Source: Clostridium sp. (GTDB lineage: Bacteria > Bacillota > Clostridia > Clostridiales > Clostridiaceae). Taken from it: 7,829 bases of DNA. Every line of letters begins with the position of its first letter. Within the stretch, counting starts at the first letter, position 1. The DNA lies in assembly GCA_012511315.1 (NCBI GenBank), contig JAAZGI010000272.1, forward strand, positions 1 through 7,829, given 5' to 3'. The notes beneath the pieces are model-generated. The model was not told the origin of the DNA. It did not search any database and saw only the letters and a program-made list of their open reading frames with translations. The translations under genes and the position numbers were made by a program. Positions 1 to 6,766 of the stretch are shown here, one piece after another.

Positions 1-922
1 CCCATAGTCTTTCTGCCATCTTTAAATCTTTATTTAAAATCATTTGCAGCTTTTCAGTTGACCGGTTCTTATCCTTAACCTCTAACATGATATCCAAGGG
101 TTCATCCAAGCTGTCTAAAAACTGCAAGAAAACTTGGGAATCAATGGTTGCCGAGTGAGCTCCCGTCCGTTTTCCCTCTGCCTGCTGGCTATAATGGATG
201 ATTTGCCGTCCATCTTCTGCCTGCCAGGTCCTCCCTGCTGCTTCAATCCACTCTTTCATCGGTCGACTCTCTTCCGGTAAATTAATTTCATGATGTAAAT
301 TATCAAAAACCACGGGAAGTCCGGTTTGCTCACTAATTTCTAAAACATCCTTAATATTGTAGCTTCTATCATCATTCTCAATGATTAAGTGATCTAAGAT
401 GCTTTGGTCAAGACCATTTGCTACTTCGACAAACCGCTTAATGGCTGAAGGTTTGTCACCATAAATGCCACCGATGTGGAGTACCACTTTGTTTTTGCGC
501 GTTGCACCTAACAGTCTCATTACCTTGACATGATACTCTAAGTCTTTAAGGGCTCGCTCAACCACATCAGCTGATAAAGAATTAAGCACAGTATATTGAC
601 CAGGATGCATGGAAAATCGAATCCTGTTCTTTAATAATTCCCTCAGTTCAGCAAATTCTTTTTGAAAGATATTTGCCCAGTCATAATCCAACACATCGGC
701 TGACCCAAAAGGAATCAAATCTGATGAAATTCGGTACATTGAAAGTTTCATTTTTCGATTATACTCAATCATTTCTTTTAAAACTGAAAGGTTTATTTTA
801 ATTAGTTCATGCCATTTTTCAATGGTTAAATTGCGTTGTCGACAAGTTCTATATTTTGTTTTAACATCGGAGTTTAAGCAGGCATAGCCTACCCGAAACT
901 TCCTTAATTCTTCATTTTTCAA
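1..922 (-). CDS. uvsE: UV DNA damage endonuclease UvsE/UVDE (3' end beyond window)
   Basis: UVDE is a metal-dependent TIM-barrel endonuclease that nicks DNA immediately 5' of UV photoproducts and some other lesions, starting an alternative excision repair pathway. My translation gives 307 uninterrupted residues to the window edge, close to the usual bacterial length, so only a short C-terminus is missing. It opens with the family-like RVGYACLNSD. Candidate metal ligands fall in order: H106 (SMHPGQY), H149 (LHIGG), E182 (IENDD), D207 and H210 (FDNLHH), H243 (IHYS), H256 (GAHS) and E281 (LEVKDK). This series matches, with near-constant offset, the ligands I recall from the Thermus thermophilus enzyme. 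The start is chosen as TTG at 922: an in-frame TAA lies 30 nt upstream, no ATG or GTG fits, and AGGA precedes the TTG. Odd point: the residue two before H243 is isoleucine (I241), where the Thermus enzyme has a modified lysine. Family very sure; start fairly sure. Confidence 0.93.
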   Translation of the reverse strand, partial: MKNEELRKFRVGYACLNSDVKTKYRTCRQRNLTIEKWHELIKINLSVLKEMIEYNRKMKLSMYRISSDLIPFGSADVLDYDWANIFQKEFAELRELLKNRIRFSMHPGQYTVLNSLSADVVERALKDLEYHVKVMRLLGATRKNKVVLHIGGIYGDKPSAIKRFVEVANGLDQSILDHLIIENDDRSYNIKDVLEISEQTGLPVVFDNLHHEINLPEESRPMKEWIEAAGRTWQAEDGRQIIHYSQQAEGKRTGAHSATIDSQVFLQFLDSLDEPLDIMLEVKDKNRSTEKLQMILNKDLKMAERLW

Positions 923-949
923 ATTAATCCTATATACTTTCCATGGAGT

Positions 950-1126
950 TTAATCAATACGTCTTAGCTGATTCCATGTCTTATTTAATGGGTTGGTTAT
1001 TAAAAATATGTTAGTCCCAAAGATATTTAATGTCTTTGCATCACTACTAAATAGTTTCTACTTGAGTATTACTAACTTTTCCTTCATTTCGTTTCTTAAA
1101 TCTTTCCTTAACTCGTCCTTAAACAT
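950..1126 (-). other. Possible interrupted small ORF (22 aa, TAG, 35 aa)
   Basis: This occupies most of the 222-nt gap between the hydrolase and uvsE. Reading from ATG at 1126 gives a very charged 22-residue peptide (MFKDELRKDLRNEMKEKL, then VILK). A TAG follows at 1058-1060. The same frame then stays open for 35 more residues (starting KLFSSDAKT, ending NQLRRID) to TAA at 950-952. There is no convincing ribosome binding site before the ATG. I recognise no family. It could be a decayed gene, a chance frame in AT-rich DNA, or, less likely, a frame in which TAG is read as an amino acid. No clear intrinsic terminator was seen in this gap. Confidence 0.25.
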
Positions 1127-1144
1127 TTTTTAATTCCGATAATT

Positions 1145-2071
1145 TTAAAGCTTTTGGAAGAATTCAGCCATGGAGTCATACATTCTTTGACTTTGTTTTA
1201 AATTGGGATGAGTGATCATAAAAATATGGTTTAAAGGTACTTTCATCGTCATTGGGAAATCATTTAGCTCATGATGTATCTCATTTCTTTTTAAGTCCTT
1301 AGCTAATGCCTTTGATTCGAGATTGAACATAAAGTCATTTTGGCTAGTTACTAGCCAGGTCGGTGGTAAGATTGAAGTTCCTAAAAGTGGTTCAAAAAAG
1401 TATCGGGGCGTCTTTTCTTGAGAGATTGTGCTTAAGTTTTGTTCCTGTGTCAGGTGATTTTCTAGAGGATGAAAGTCTGGAATAAAATCCGGGATAAACC
1501 CTAAAATATCATTGCGCTTTGTTTCCACCATGGGGTGAATTAAAGCCGTGCCTTGAATTTTATAATCATGGGTTATTTTAAATTGCTGATGACTACTCGG
1601 ATCATTAAGTACTGCTAGAGTTAATACGCTTAATAAGCCACCAGCTGAATCCCCTCTCAAGAATACCCGGTCTTTATCAAAGGGAATGCGATGGAGTAAA
1701 TCCAAGGCCCCCATTCCATTTAAAATAGCTTGTACTTGTTCTGGAAGGGTCGCCGTCGGAATTAAGGGGTAATCTAATAGGACAACAGCATATCCTCGTC
1801 TAGCAGTTTCTGCTGCACTCCAGCGATTTAGTTCCTTATTGCCATAAACTAAGCCGCCTCCGTGAATATCAATGATTAACGGTAAGGGTCCTTTAATTGA
1901 CTTAGGCAGATATAGGTCAAAGGGAAGCTCTTTTGTCTTATTTTCTGATTTTTTTCTGCGTATGTTTTTAAGCACAGCCACATCCGGATAATGAAAAGGC
2001 TGACTGCGTAGGCGCTTAAAATCAGTTATGGTTAAAACTTTTTGTACGATTGAAATCCTTGGATCTGGCAT
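1145..2071 (-). CDS. Alpha/beta hydrolase, HGGG/GDSAG (hormone-sensitive lipase-like) esterase
   Basis: This is a predicted cytoplasmic serine hydrolase of 308 residues; the substrate is unknown, with small esters being the usual targets of the family. The oxyanion-hole motif HGGG is at residues 70-73 (DIHGGGLVYG). The nucleophile S142 lies in GDSAGG. D246 (SQNDF) and H282 (LNHIF) are the likely acid and base of the triad, in the expected order and spacing. There is no signal peptide or membrane segment. The start is taken at 2071 (MPDPRIS), not the ATG seven codons upstream, because a GGGAGGTG ribosome binding site lies between them. Residues 193-200 contain a small FIPDFIPDF duplication within the lid-like region. 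It follows rlmN by 89 nt in the same direction, which suggests possible co-transcription but no functional link. The fold and catalytic class are firm; the biological role is not. Confidence 0.88.
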   Translation of the reverse strand: MPDPRISIVQKVLTITDFKRLRSQPFHYPDVAVLKNIRRKKSENKTKELPFDLYLPKSIKGPLPLIIDIHGGGLVYGNKELNRWSAAETARRGYAVVLLDYPLIPTATLPEQVQAILNGMGALDLLHRIPFDKDRVFLRGDSAGGLLSVLTLAVLNDPSSHQQFKITHDYKIQGTALIHPMVETKRNDILGFIPDFIPDFHPLENHLTQEQNLSTISQEKTPRYFFEPLLGTSILPPTWLVTSQNDFMFNLESKALAKDLKRNEIHHELNDFPMTMKVPLNHIFMITHPNLKQSQRMYDSMAEFFQKL

Positions 2072-2076
2072 TTGTT

Positions 2077-2084
2077 CACCTCCC
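2077..2084 (-). promoter_or_regulatory. Ribosome binding site deciding the hydrolase start
   Basis: GGGAGGTG on the minus strand lies 5 nt before the ATG at 2071. It sits downstream of the alternative ATG at 2092, so it cannot serve that one. This fixes the shorter 308-residue protein as the likely product. Confidence 0.85.
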
Positions 2085-2160
2085 GATTCCATTCAGTTTT
2101 TAGGTTTTAGTGAGTCATTTATCATTAGTCGTTAGTTCACTATTCTTTTGCTGTTTTAGC

Positions 2161-3237
2161 TTAAGGAATATCTTTATTTTGTTTCATCTGAACACTTCGC
2201 AATTGACCACAGGCACCCTCAATATCAGTACCCATTTCACGGCGCCTGATACAATTCACCTTATTTTTCATTAAAACATCGAAAAACTCTCGCATATTAT
2301 CTTCTAAACTTCGCTGAAAGCCATGTTCCTCTACAGGATTATAAGGAATTAAATTAACATAAGCTTTTTTACCCAAAGGCGTTAATAGTCCTGCTAGCTC
2401 TAAGGCATGCTCTCTTTGATCATTCACTTCACGAATCATAATATATTCAAAAAAGACCCGCTGATTCGTTGCTTCGATATAGTCTTTGATGGCCGAAAAA
2501 AGCTCTTTTAAAGGGTAAGCCCGGTTAATTGGCATCAATTGCGAGCGAATTGTATCGTTGGGGGCATGAAGAGAAATTGCTAAGCGAACGGCTAATTTTT
2601 CTTTTGCAAAGCGCCTAATTTGAGGAGCCAAACCACTTGTTGACAGCGTAATATTACTCGGTGTGATTACTAAGCCTTTTTGATCTAAGACAATATGCAG
2701 AAAATCCACTACGGCATCGTAATTATCAAAAGGTTCGCCAATTCCCATAATAGTAACATGGCTGACTCTAAGTTCAGAGTCAGAACTTTTAAGCCAACGA
2801 TTGACCTGCATAATTTGAGCTACAATTTCTCCTGCTTGCAAATCCCGCTGTTTGGTTAGTAAGCCACTGGCACAAAACTTACAGCCAATATTACACCCAA
2901 CCTGGGTTGTGACACAAACTGATACGCCATACCCTTTATACATCAGTACCGTTTCAATTAAATGCCCATCTGATAGGCGAAATAAGAACTTCGTGGTACC
3001 ATCCGTTGCTTTTTGCTGGGTGACTAACTCCAAGGCATCGAACTTAAAATAATGTTCAAGTTTTTGGATTAGTTCAGTAGATAAATCGGTCATGGCAGAA
3101 AAGTCCTGTTTAAAATCTATGTACAAATATCGCCATATTATATCAGCCCGAGAAGGTTTTTCTTCCTGTTCTATGAGCCAGTTCTTCAGGCTTTTTTTCG
3201 TCATGCTATATATTAAAGTCTTTTTATTATCATTCAT
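2161..3237 (-). CDS. rlmN: Dual-specificity RNA methyltransferase RlmN (23S rRNA m2A2503 / tRNA m2A37)
   Basis: RlmN is a radical-SAM enzyme that methylates C2 of A2503 in 23S rRNA and A37 in some tRNAs, affecting translational fidelity. The 358-residue length is normal. The radical-SAM cluster cysteines are C115, C119 and C122 (CNIGCKFC). C108 (SVCVTTQ) and C343 (GACGQLR) correspond to the two catalytic cysteines C118 and C355 of the E. coli enzyme. E95 corresponds to its E105. GIGEP (165-169) and SLHAPND (222-228) are SAM-site family motifs. CASG after the cluster and the TDIEGACGQLR tail are typical of Bacillota RlmN and argue against the resistance paralogue Cfr. The ATG at 3237 is preceded by GGAGAT, but 12 nt away, which is a rather long spacing. 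An internal ATG at codon 12 has no ribosome binding site. It is first in a same-direction trio with the hydrolase and uvsE. Very sure. Confidence 0.97.
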   Translation of the reverse strand: MNDNKKTLIYSMTKKSLKNWLIEQEEKPSRADIIWRYLYIDFKQDFSAMTDLSTELIQKLEHYFKFDALELVTQQKATDGTTKFLFRLSDGHLIETVLMYKGYGVSVCVTTQVGCNIGCKFCASGLLTKQRDLQAGEIVAQIMQVNRWLKSSDSELRVSHVTIMGIGEPFDNYDAVVDFLHIVLDQKGLVITPSNITLSTSGLAPQIRRFAKEKLAVRLAISLHAPNDTIRSQLMPINRAYPLKELFSAIKDYIEATNQRVFFEYIMIREVNDQREHALELAGLLTPLGKKAYVNLIPYNPVEEHGFQRSLEDNMREFFDVLMKNKVNCIRRREMGTDIEGACGQLRSVQMKQNKDIP

Positions 3238-3266
3238 CGTTTATAATTTATCTCCAAATTTACAGT

Positions 3267-3299
3267 AATAGGATCAACTATTGTATTGATTCTAATACA
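3267..3299. promoter_or_regulatory. Two adjacent small dyads in the rlmN leader
   Basis: AATAG-6 nt-CTATT (3267-3282) abuts TGTATT-6 nt-AATACA (3282-3299). Each is a perfect short inverted repeat with a six-base centre, and they sit 30-60 nt upstream of the rlmN start codon. They could be an operator pair or small leader hairpins. Short AT-rich dyads also arise by chance, so support is weak. Confidence 0.2.
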
Positions 3300-3306
3300 T
3301 TTTACC

Positions 3307-3315
3307 ATATTAGCA
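3307..3315 (-). promoter_or_regulatory. Possible extended -10 for rlmN
   Basis: TGCTAATAT on the minus strand resembles an extended -10 (TGN plus TAATAT) about 70 nt upstream of rlmN. The best -35-like hexamer, CTGTCA at 3327-3332, is only 14 nt away. The call therefore rests on the extended -10 alone and is tentative. Confidence 0.22.
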
Positions 3316-3513
3316 TTGTTCATAGTTGACAGCTTAAATCTCCTACCCCAAATATAGATTGATATAGAAAAATGAGTAAGAGTTAAAAGGAGAACCTAAA
3401 ACTCCATTTAGCATAGAATTTACACTAATAGATTTTCTTATTATATAATATGTCTATATAGATTAGAGTTTTATCCATTTGTGCTTCTATCCTCACTTTA
3501 TTCCGAATATATT

Positions 3514-3562
3514 AAAAGCACCTGAATCATCACTTTTAATAAGTGGTTATTCAAGTGCTTTT
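3514..3562 (-). terminator. Strong hairpin terminator closing the formate dehydrogenase operon
   Basis: This is a 22-bp stem with two mismatches and one wobble pair around a 5-nt loop (ATTAA). The outer part is AAAAGCAC paired with GTGCTTTT. It begins 26 nt past the stop codon of the ferritin-like gene. In the operon direction the 3' arm ends in TTTT but then runs into AATAT. In the opposite direction the stem is followed by longer T runs (3559-3577), so it may work both ways. No plus-strand gene upstream needs it. Confidence 0.82.
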
Positions 3563-3588
3563 ATTTTACGTTTTTTTAAGGCTAGAAT

Positions 3589-4095
3589 TTAGCCACCCCA
3601 AGGAAGGGTTAGATATTCTTTCTTTAATCGATCGTATTCCCGTTTAAAGATGGTTTCGTGTCCCTTTTCCCAGTCTGAGAGACGTTGAAGAAGTTTTTTA
3701 ACATTCTCATCGTCCACCATATCTTTGGCTTCATCATAGAACTCTTTGAAATCACGTTCAATGAGATAAGCCATTCGCATGATGTTTAAGTCTGGTACAT
3801 CGGACTCTACTAAAGTGGTGTCTAGTGCCTCGCTACCTTTTCTTTGCGAAAATATTGAGGATTCATCCCGATCAAGAACTTCTTCATCAAGCTCAAAATC
3901 CTCTGGTGAGTCCGTGTAAGACTCTAGTTCACTTTTAATCAGCTTGTAATGCTCCAGCTCTACTTCAGCCAATTCTAAAAATAAGGCTTTAGTGACAGGA
4001 CTTGTGAAGGTCTCAGCACTTTCTTTAAAGAAATTGTGGCCATTCATTTCCATGTCCATAGCATACTTTAAAATATTAACTACTTTCTGTTCCAT
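3589..4095 (-). CDS. Ferritin-like / rubrerythrin-type di-iron protein without rubredoxin domain
   Basis: This is a small acidic, soluble, predicted four-helix-bundle protein of 168 residues. Two helical pairs each carry a carboxylate followed by ExxH. Helix 1 has E16, helix 2 has E46-x-x-H49 (VELEHYK), helix 3 has E113 (LIERDF), and helix 4 has E143-x-x-H146 (WEKGHE). This is the rubrerythrin-like di-iron pattern. The C-terminal rubredoxin domain of classical rubrerythrin is absent. A long acidic linker (about residues 60-104) separates the two helical pairs. The start at 4095 is preferred over an ATG 11 codons upstream because an AGGAGG lies 7 nt before it. Its ATG overlaps the fdhF stop (TAATG), so translation is probably coupled. 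Rubrerythrin relatives reduce peroxide or handle iron. Here a protective or iron-delivery role for the oxygen-sensitive dehydrogenase is my inference; the actual function is unknown. Confidence 0.85.
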   Translation of the reverse strand: MEQKVVNILKYAMDMEMNGHNFFKESAETFTSPVTKALFLELAEVELEHYKLIKSELESYTDSPEDFELDEEVLDRDESSIFSQRKGSEALDTTLVESDVPDLNIMRMAYLIERDFKEFYDEAKDMVDDENVKKLLQRLSDWEKGHETIFKREYDRLKKEYLTLPWGG

Positions 4096-6764
4096 TAAAC
4101 AACCTCCTTTTCTAGACGAACTGCACAAACTTTGAGTTCAGGTATTTTAGCAATCTCATCTAAGGCAGTATTGGTTAAAACATTAGCGCCTTGCGCAAAG
4201 TGAAAAGGCATAAAGATGACTTCATCTTCAATAATATCTGTTATTTTTACAGAGGTTTGAATTCGACCACGGCGAGTGGCTAAGCTGATTAGATCCCCTT
4301 CATTTAGCTCATAGCGTGAAGCCATATCGGGTGATATTTCAACGTAAGAATCTCCAGTGAGTTCATTGAGCCCTTCTGTCTTACCAGTCATACTCATGGT
4401 GTGGTATTGATACAGGATTCGGCCCGTGGTAAGAATGTAAGGATACTCCGTATCGGTGGTTTCCATTGGATCCTGGTATTCAACTGGAACTAATAAGCCG
4501 ATACCTTTCGCAATTTTATTTTTATGAAGATATTTAGTTCCTTCATGTTCTTTTGTTGGACAGGGCCATTGCAAACCAACTTGGTCAATCCGTTCATAGT
4601 CCATGCCAGCATAGGAAGGCGTCACCATGGTAATTTCATCAAAAATCTGACTTGGATTCAGGTATTTTTTATCATATCCTAGACGGTTCATGACTTCCAT
4701 AAAGATTTCCCAGTCTGGTTTCGAATTGCCCCTCGGCCGAACGGCTTGACGAATTCGTTGAACTCGACGCTCCGTGTTGGTAAAGGTGCCTTCTTTTTCA
4801 GCAAAACTTGCAGCTGGCAAGATGACGTCAGCAAATTCAGCTGTTTCGGTCATGAATAAATCCGAAACCACCAAGAATTCACAATGATCTAGGGCATGTT
4901 CCACATGAGTGGTATCAGGGTCTGATACCGCTGGGTTTTCTCCAAACACCCATAACATCCGAACATCATCTTTGGTTACAGCATTAATCACTTCAGATAG
5001 GGTTAAGCCAACCTTCCCAGATAAGGGTCGTCCCCAATAGCCTTCAAAGGCTTCACGAACTGCTGGTTTAATAACTTTTTGATACCCAGGGAAGTCTGCT
5101 GGTAGTGCGCCCATATCACAGGCACCCTGTACGTTATTTTGTCCCCGCAAAGGGTTAATGCCAGCATTTTCTTTGCCGATGTTACCGGTAATTAAAGCTA
5201 GATTTGAAAGGGACATAACGGCATGAGTTCCTTTGGAATGCTGGGTAATACCCATAGCATAGTAAATTCCCGCAGCACCAGCTTCAGCATACATATGGGC
5301 TGCTTTCACAATATCTTGAGCTGGAACACCACTAATGGCTGAAGCATGTTCAGGGGTGTATTTTTTTAAGGTTTCTTTTAAATCTTCAAAGTTTGCGGTG
5401 TTTTCTTCAATAAACTCTTGATCCATCAATCCATCGCGGATTATGACATGGCACATTCCGTTAATTAGGGCAATGTTTGTCCCGGGTTTGATTTGCAAGA
5501 ATAGGTCAGCCCATTCCGCCATTTCAATCCGTCTGGGATCTGCCACGATGATTTTAGAACCATTCTTTTTGGCCCGTTTCATCATGGTTGCGATGACTGG
5601 ATGGTTTTCTGAAGTATTTGATCCAATAATAAAAATAGCATCGTTTTTTAATGTTTCAGCAATGGAATTGGTCATCGCCCCTGAGCCTAATGTTGTTGCA
5701 AGACCTGCAACGGTAGAGGCATGTCAGAGCCGAGCGCAGTGATCCACATTGTTGGTGCCAATAACTGCACGAAGCATTTTCTGGAACAAATAGTTGTCTT
5801 CATTAGTAGCACGGGCTGATGAAAAACCAGCAATGGCATCTGGGCCCGATTCTTCTTTGATTTGAGTTATTTTTTGAGCAATCAGTCGATACGCATCATC
5901 CCAGGTGGCTTCTTCCAAAACCCCATTGCGACGAATTAAGGGCGTTTTCAGCCGATCACCGTGGTTAATAAAATTATAGGCAAAACGACCCTTTACGCAA
6001 AGGAGCCCTTCATTAGGTACGGTATCAAAAGCAGGTTCTACCCCCACTACCTGATCACCCTTGGTTAATAGGTCTAATTGGCAGCCAACGCCGCAAAAAC
6101 CACAAGTGGTTCGAGTACGCTTCAATTCCCAGCGGCGCAAATTCTTTGGCTTTTCAATTAAAGCACCTGCTGGACAAACGGCCACACAGTTTCCGCAGGA
6201 AACACAAGGGGAATCCGCCAGAAGTCCGCCTCCGGCTGCAGCAACTTTTGTGCCAAAGCCTCGATCAATATAGCCAATGGCGTCTGAACACTGAAGTTCT
6301 TGACAAACCCGAACACACTTTCCGCACAGAATGCACTTATCGGCATCGTAGTCATAGAACTTATTGGAAGTATCCATGGGGTATTGCTTCCGTTCACCAC
6401 TCCGGAAACTACCATCTTTGACATCATATTCATAACAATAGTCCTGCAAGTCACACACACCGGACTTTTCACAATTTAAACAGTCATTGGGATGATTCGA
6501 AAATAAGAGATCTAAAACGTTACGACGTCCTTTAACCACGTGGTCATTTCGGGTTATAACTTCCATACCCTCCCTGACTGGGACAGTGCAGGAGGTATCC
6601 AGTTTTCCCTTAATCTCCACCAAGCACAAGCGGCAGGAACCCGTCGGGTTCAAGCGCTTGTCATGGCAAAGAGTCGGTATATGGATCCCGTTACGTTCAC
6701 AAACCTTTAAAACGGTTTCTCCAGCTTGTGCTTCGTATCGGTTTCCATCGATTTTGATAAACAT
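4095..6764 (-). CDS. fdhF: Formate dehydrogenase catalytic subunit, selenocysteine- and Mo/W-containing, with NuoG-like Fe-S N-terminus
   Basis: It interconverts formate and CO2 at a Mo/W-bis-MGD centre, probably in the cytoplasm. It is one 889-residue protein: UGA at 5724-5726 is read as Sec347 (DHCARL-U-HASTVAG), in the same frame on both sides. Domains: 2Fe-2S (C33, C44, C47, C59); His-Cys 4Fe-4S (H91, C95, C98, C104); two ferredoxin clusters (C144/147/150/154 and C187/190/193/197); the Mo-domain 4Fe-4S (C221, C224, C228, C256, with K258); the molybdopterin body, including H348 and R540 in PLRGQNNVQG, matching E. coli H141 and R333; and the MGD-binding C-terminal domain from about 774 (TTGRIL). 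The length fits clostridial NAD(P)-linked enzymes. The ATG has AGGGAGA 6 nt upstream and lies 2 nt after the preceding gene; its stop overlaps the next start. The context suggests a HylABC-type bifurcating complex. The enzyme identity is certain; the cofactor partner is inferred. Confidence 0.97.
4103..4108 (-). promoter_or_regulatory. Ribosome binding site of the ferritin-like gene, inside fdhF
   Basis: AGGAGG lies within the last codons of fdhF (encoding LEKEVV) and 7 nt before the ATG at 4095. It decides that start against the upstream ATG at 4128 and implies reinitiation or coupling at the TAATG junction. Confidence 0.9.
5685..5726 (-). promoter_or_regulatory. Selenocysteine UGA codon and bacterial SECIS hairpin
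   Basis: The UGA (5724-5726) is followed after 12 nt by GUUGCA-GGUCU-UGCAAC (5711-5695), a perfect 6-bp stem with a GGUCU loop. An outer GCCU/AGGC pairing (5720-5717 with 5688-5685) extends it across an internal loop. The loop sequence and the 18-nt distance from UGA to the loop match the E. coli fdhF SECIS as I recall it. This is the SelB-binding signal that recodes UGA. Confidence 0.95.
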
Positions 6765-6766
6765 AC

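Larger units (their letters stand above)
3238..3513. other. AT-rich intergenic region, no gene seen
   Basis: These 276 nt separate the formate dehydrogenase operon terminator from rlmN. All frames on both strands are broken by frequent stops and I see no RNA gene. It contains AT-rich stretches with TATAAT-like sequence around 3439-3460 on either strand but no well-spaced -35 partner. It presumably carries the rlmN promoter and leader on the minus strand. Confidence 0.6.

Noticed and set aside
2072..2092. Hydrolase starting seven codons earlier (MESGGEQ)
   Set aside because: Those codons encode the GGGAGGTG ribosome binding site of the downstream ATG, and the earlier ATG has no ribosome binding site of its own.
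2161..3237. Cfr-type antibiotic-resistance methyltransferase
   Set aside because: The cluster motif (CNIGCKFCASG), GIGEPFDNYD and the C-terminal GACGQLR context follow Bacillota RlmN rather than Cfr.
3238..3513. A small RNA or riboswitch upstream of rlmN
   Set aside because: Only short AT-rich dyads are visible, with no recognisable riboswitch core, no T-box motif and no strong terminator before rlmN.
4096..4128. Ferritin-like protein starting eleven codons earlier (MCSSSRKGG)
   Set aside because: The AGGAGG lies inside this extension and serves the ATG at 4095; the extension overlaps the conserved end of fdhF and looks like read-through of its codons.
4095..5675. A separate 526-residue molybdopterin oxidoreductase gene starting at MTNSIAE, with the 346-residue upstream frame as another gene or a pseudogene
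   Set aside because: The two frames are in phase across a UGA in the exact formate dehydrogenase selenocysteine context with a SECIS hairpin, and no ribosome binding site precedes the internal ATG at 5675. It is one selenoprotein.
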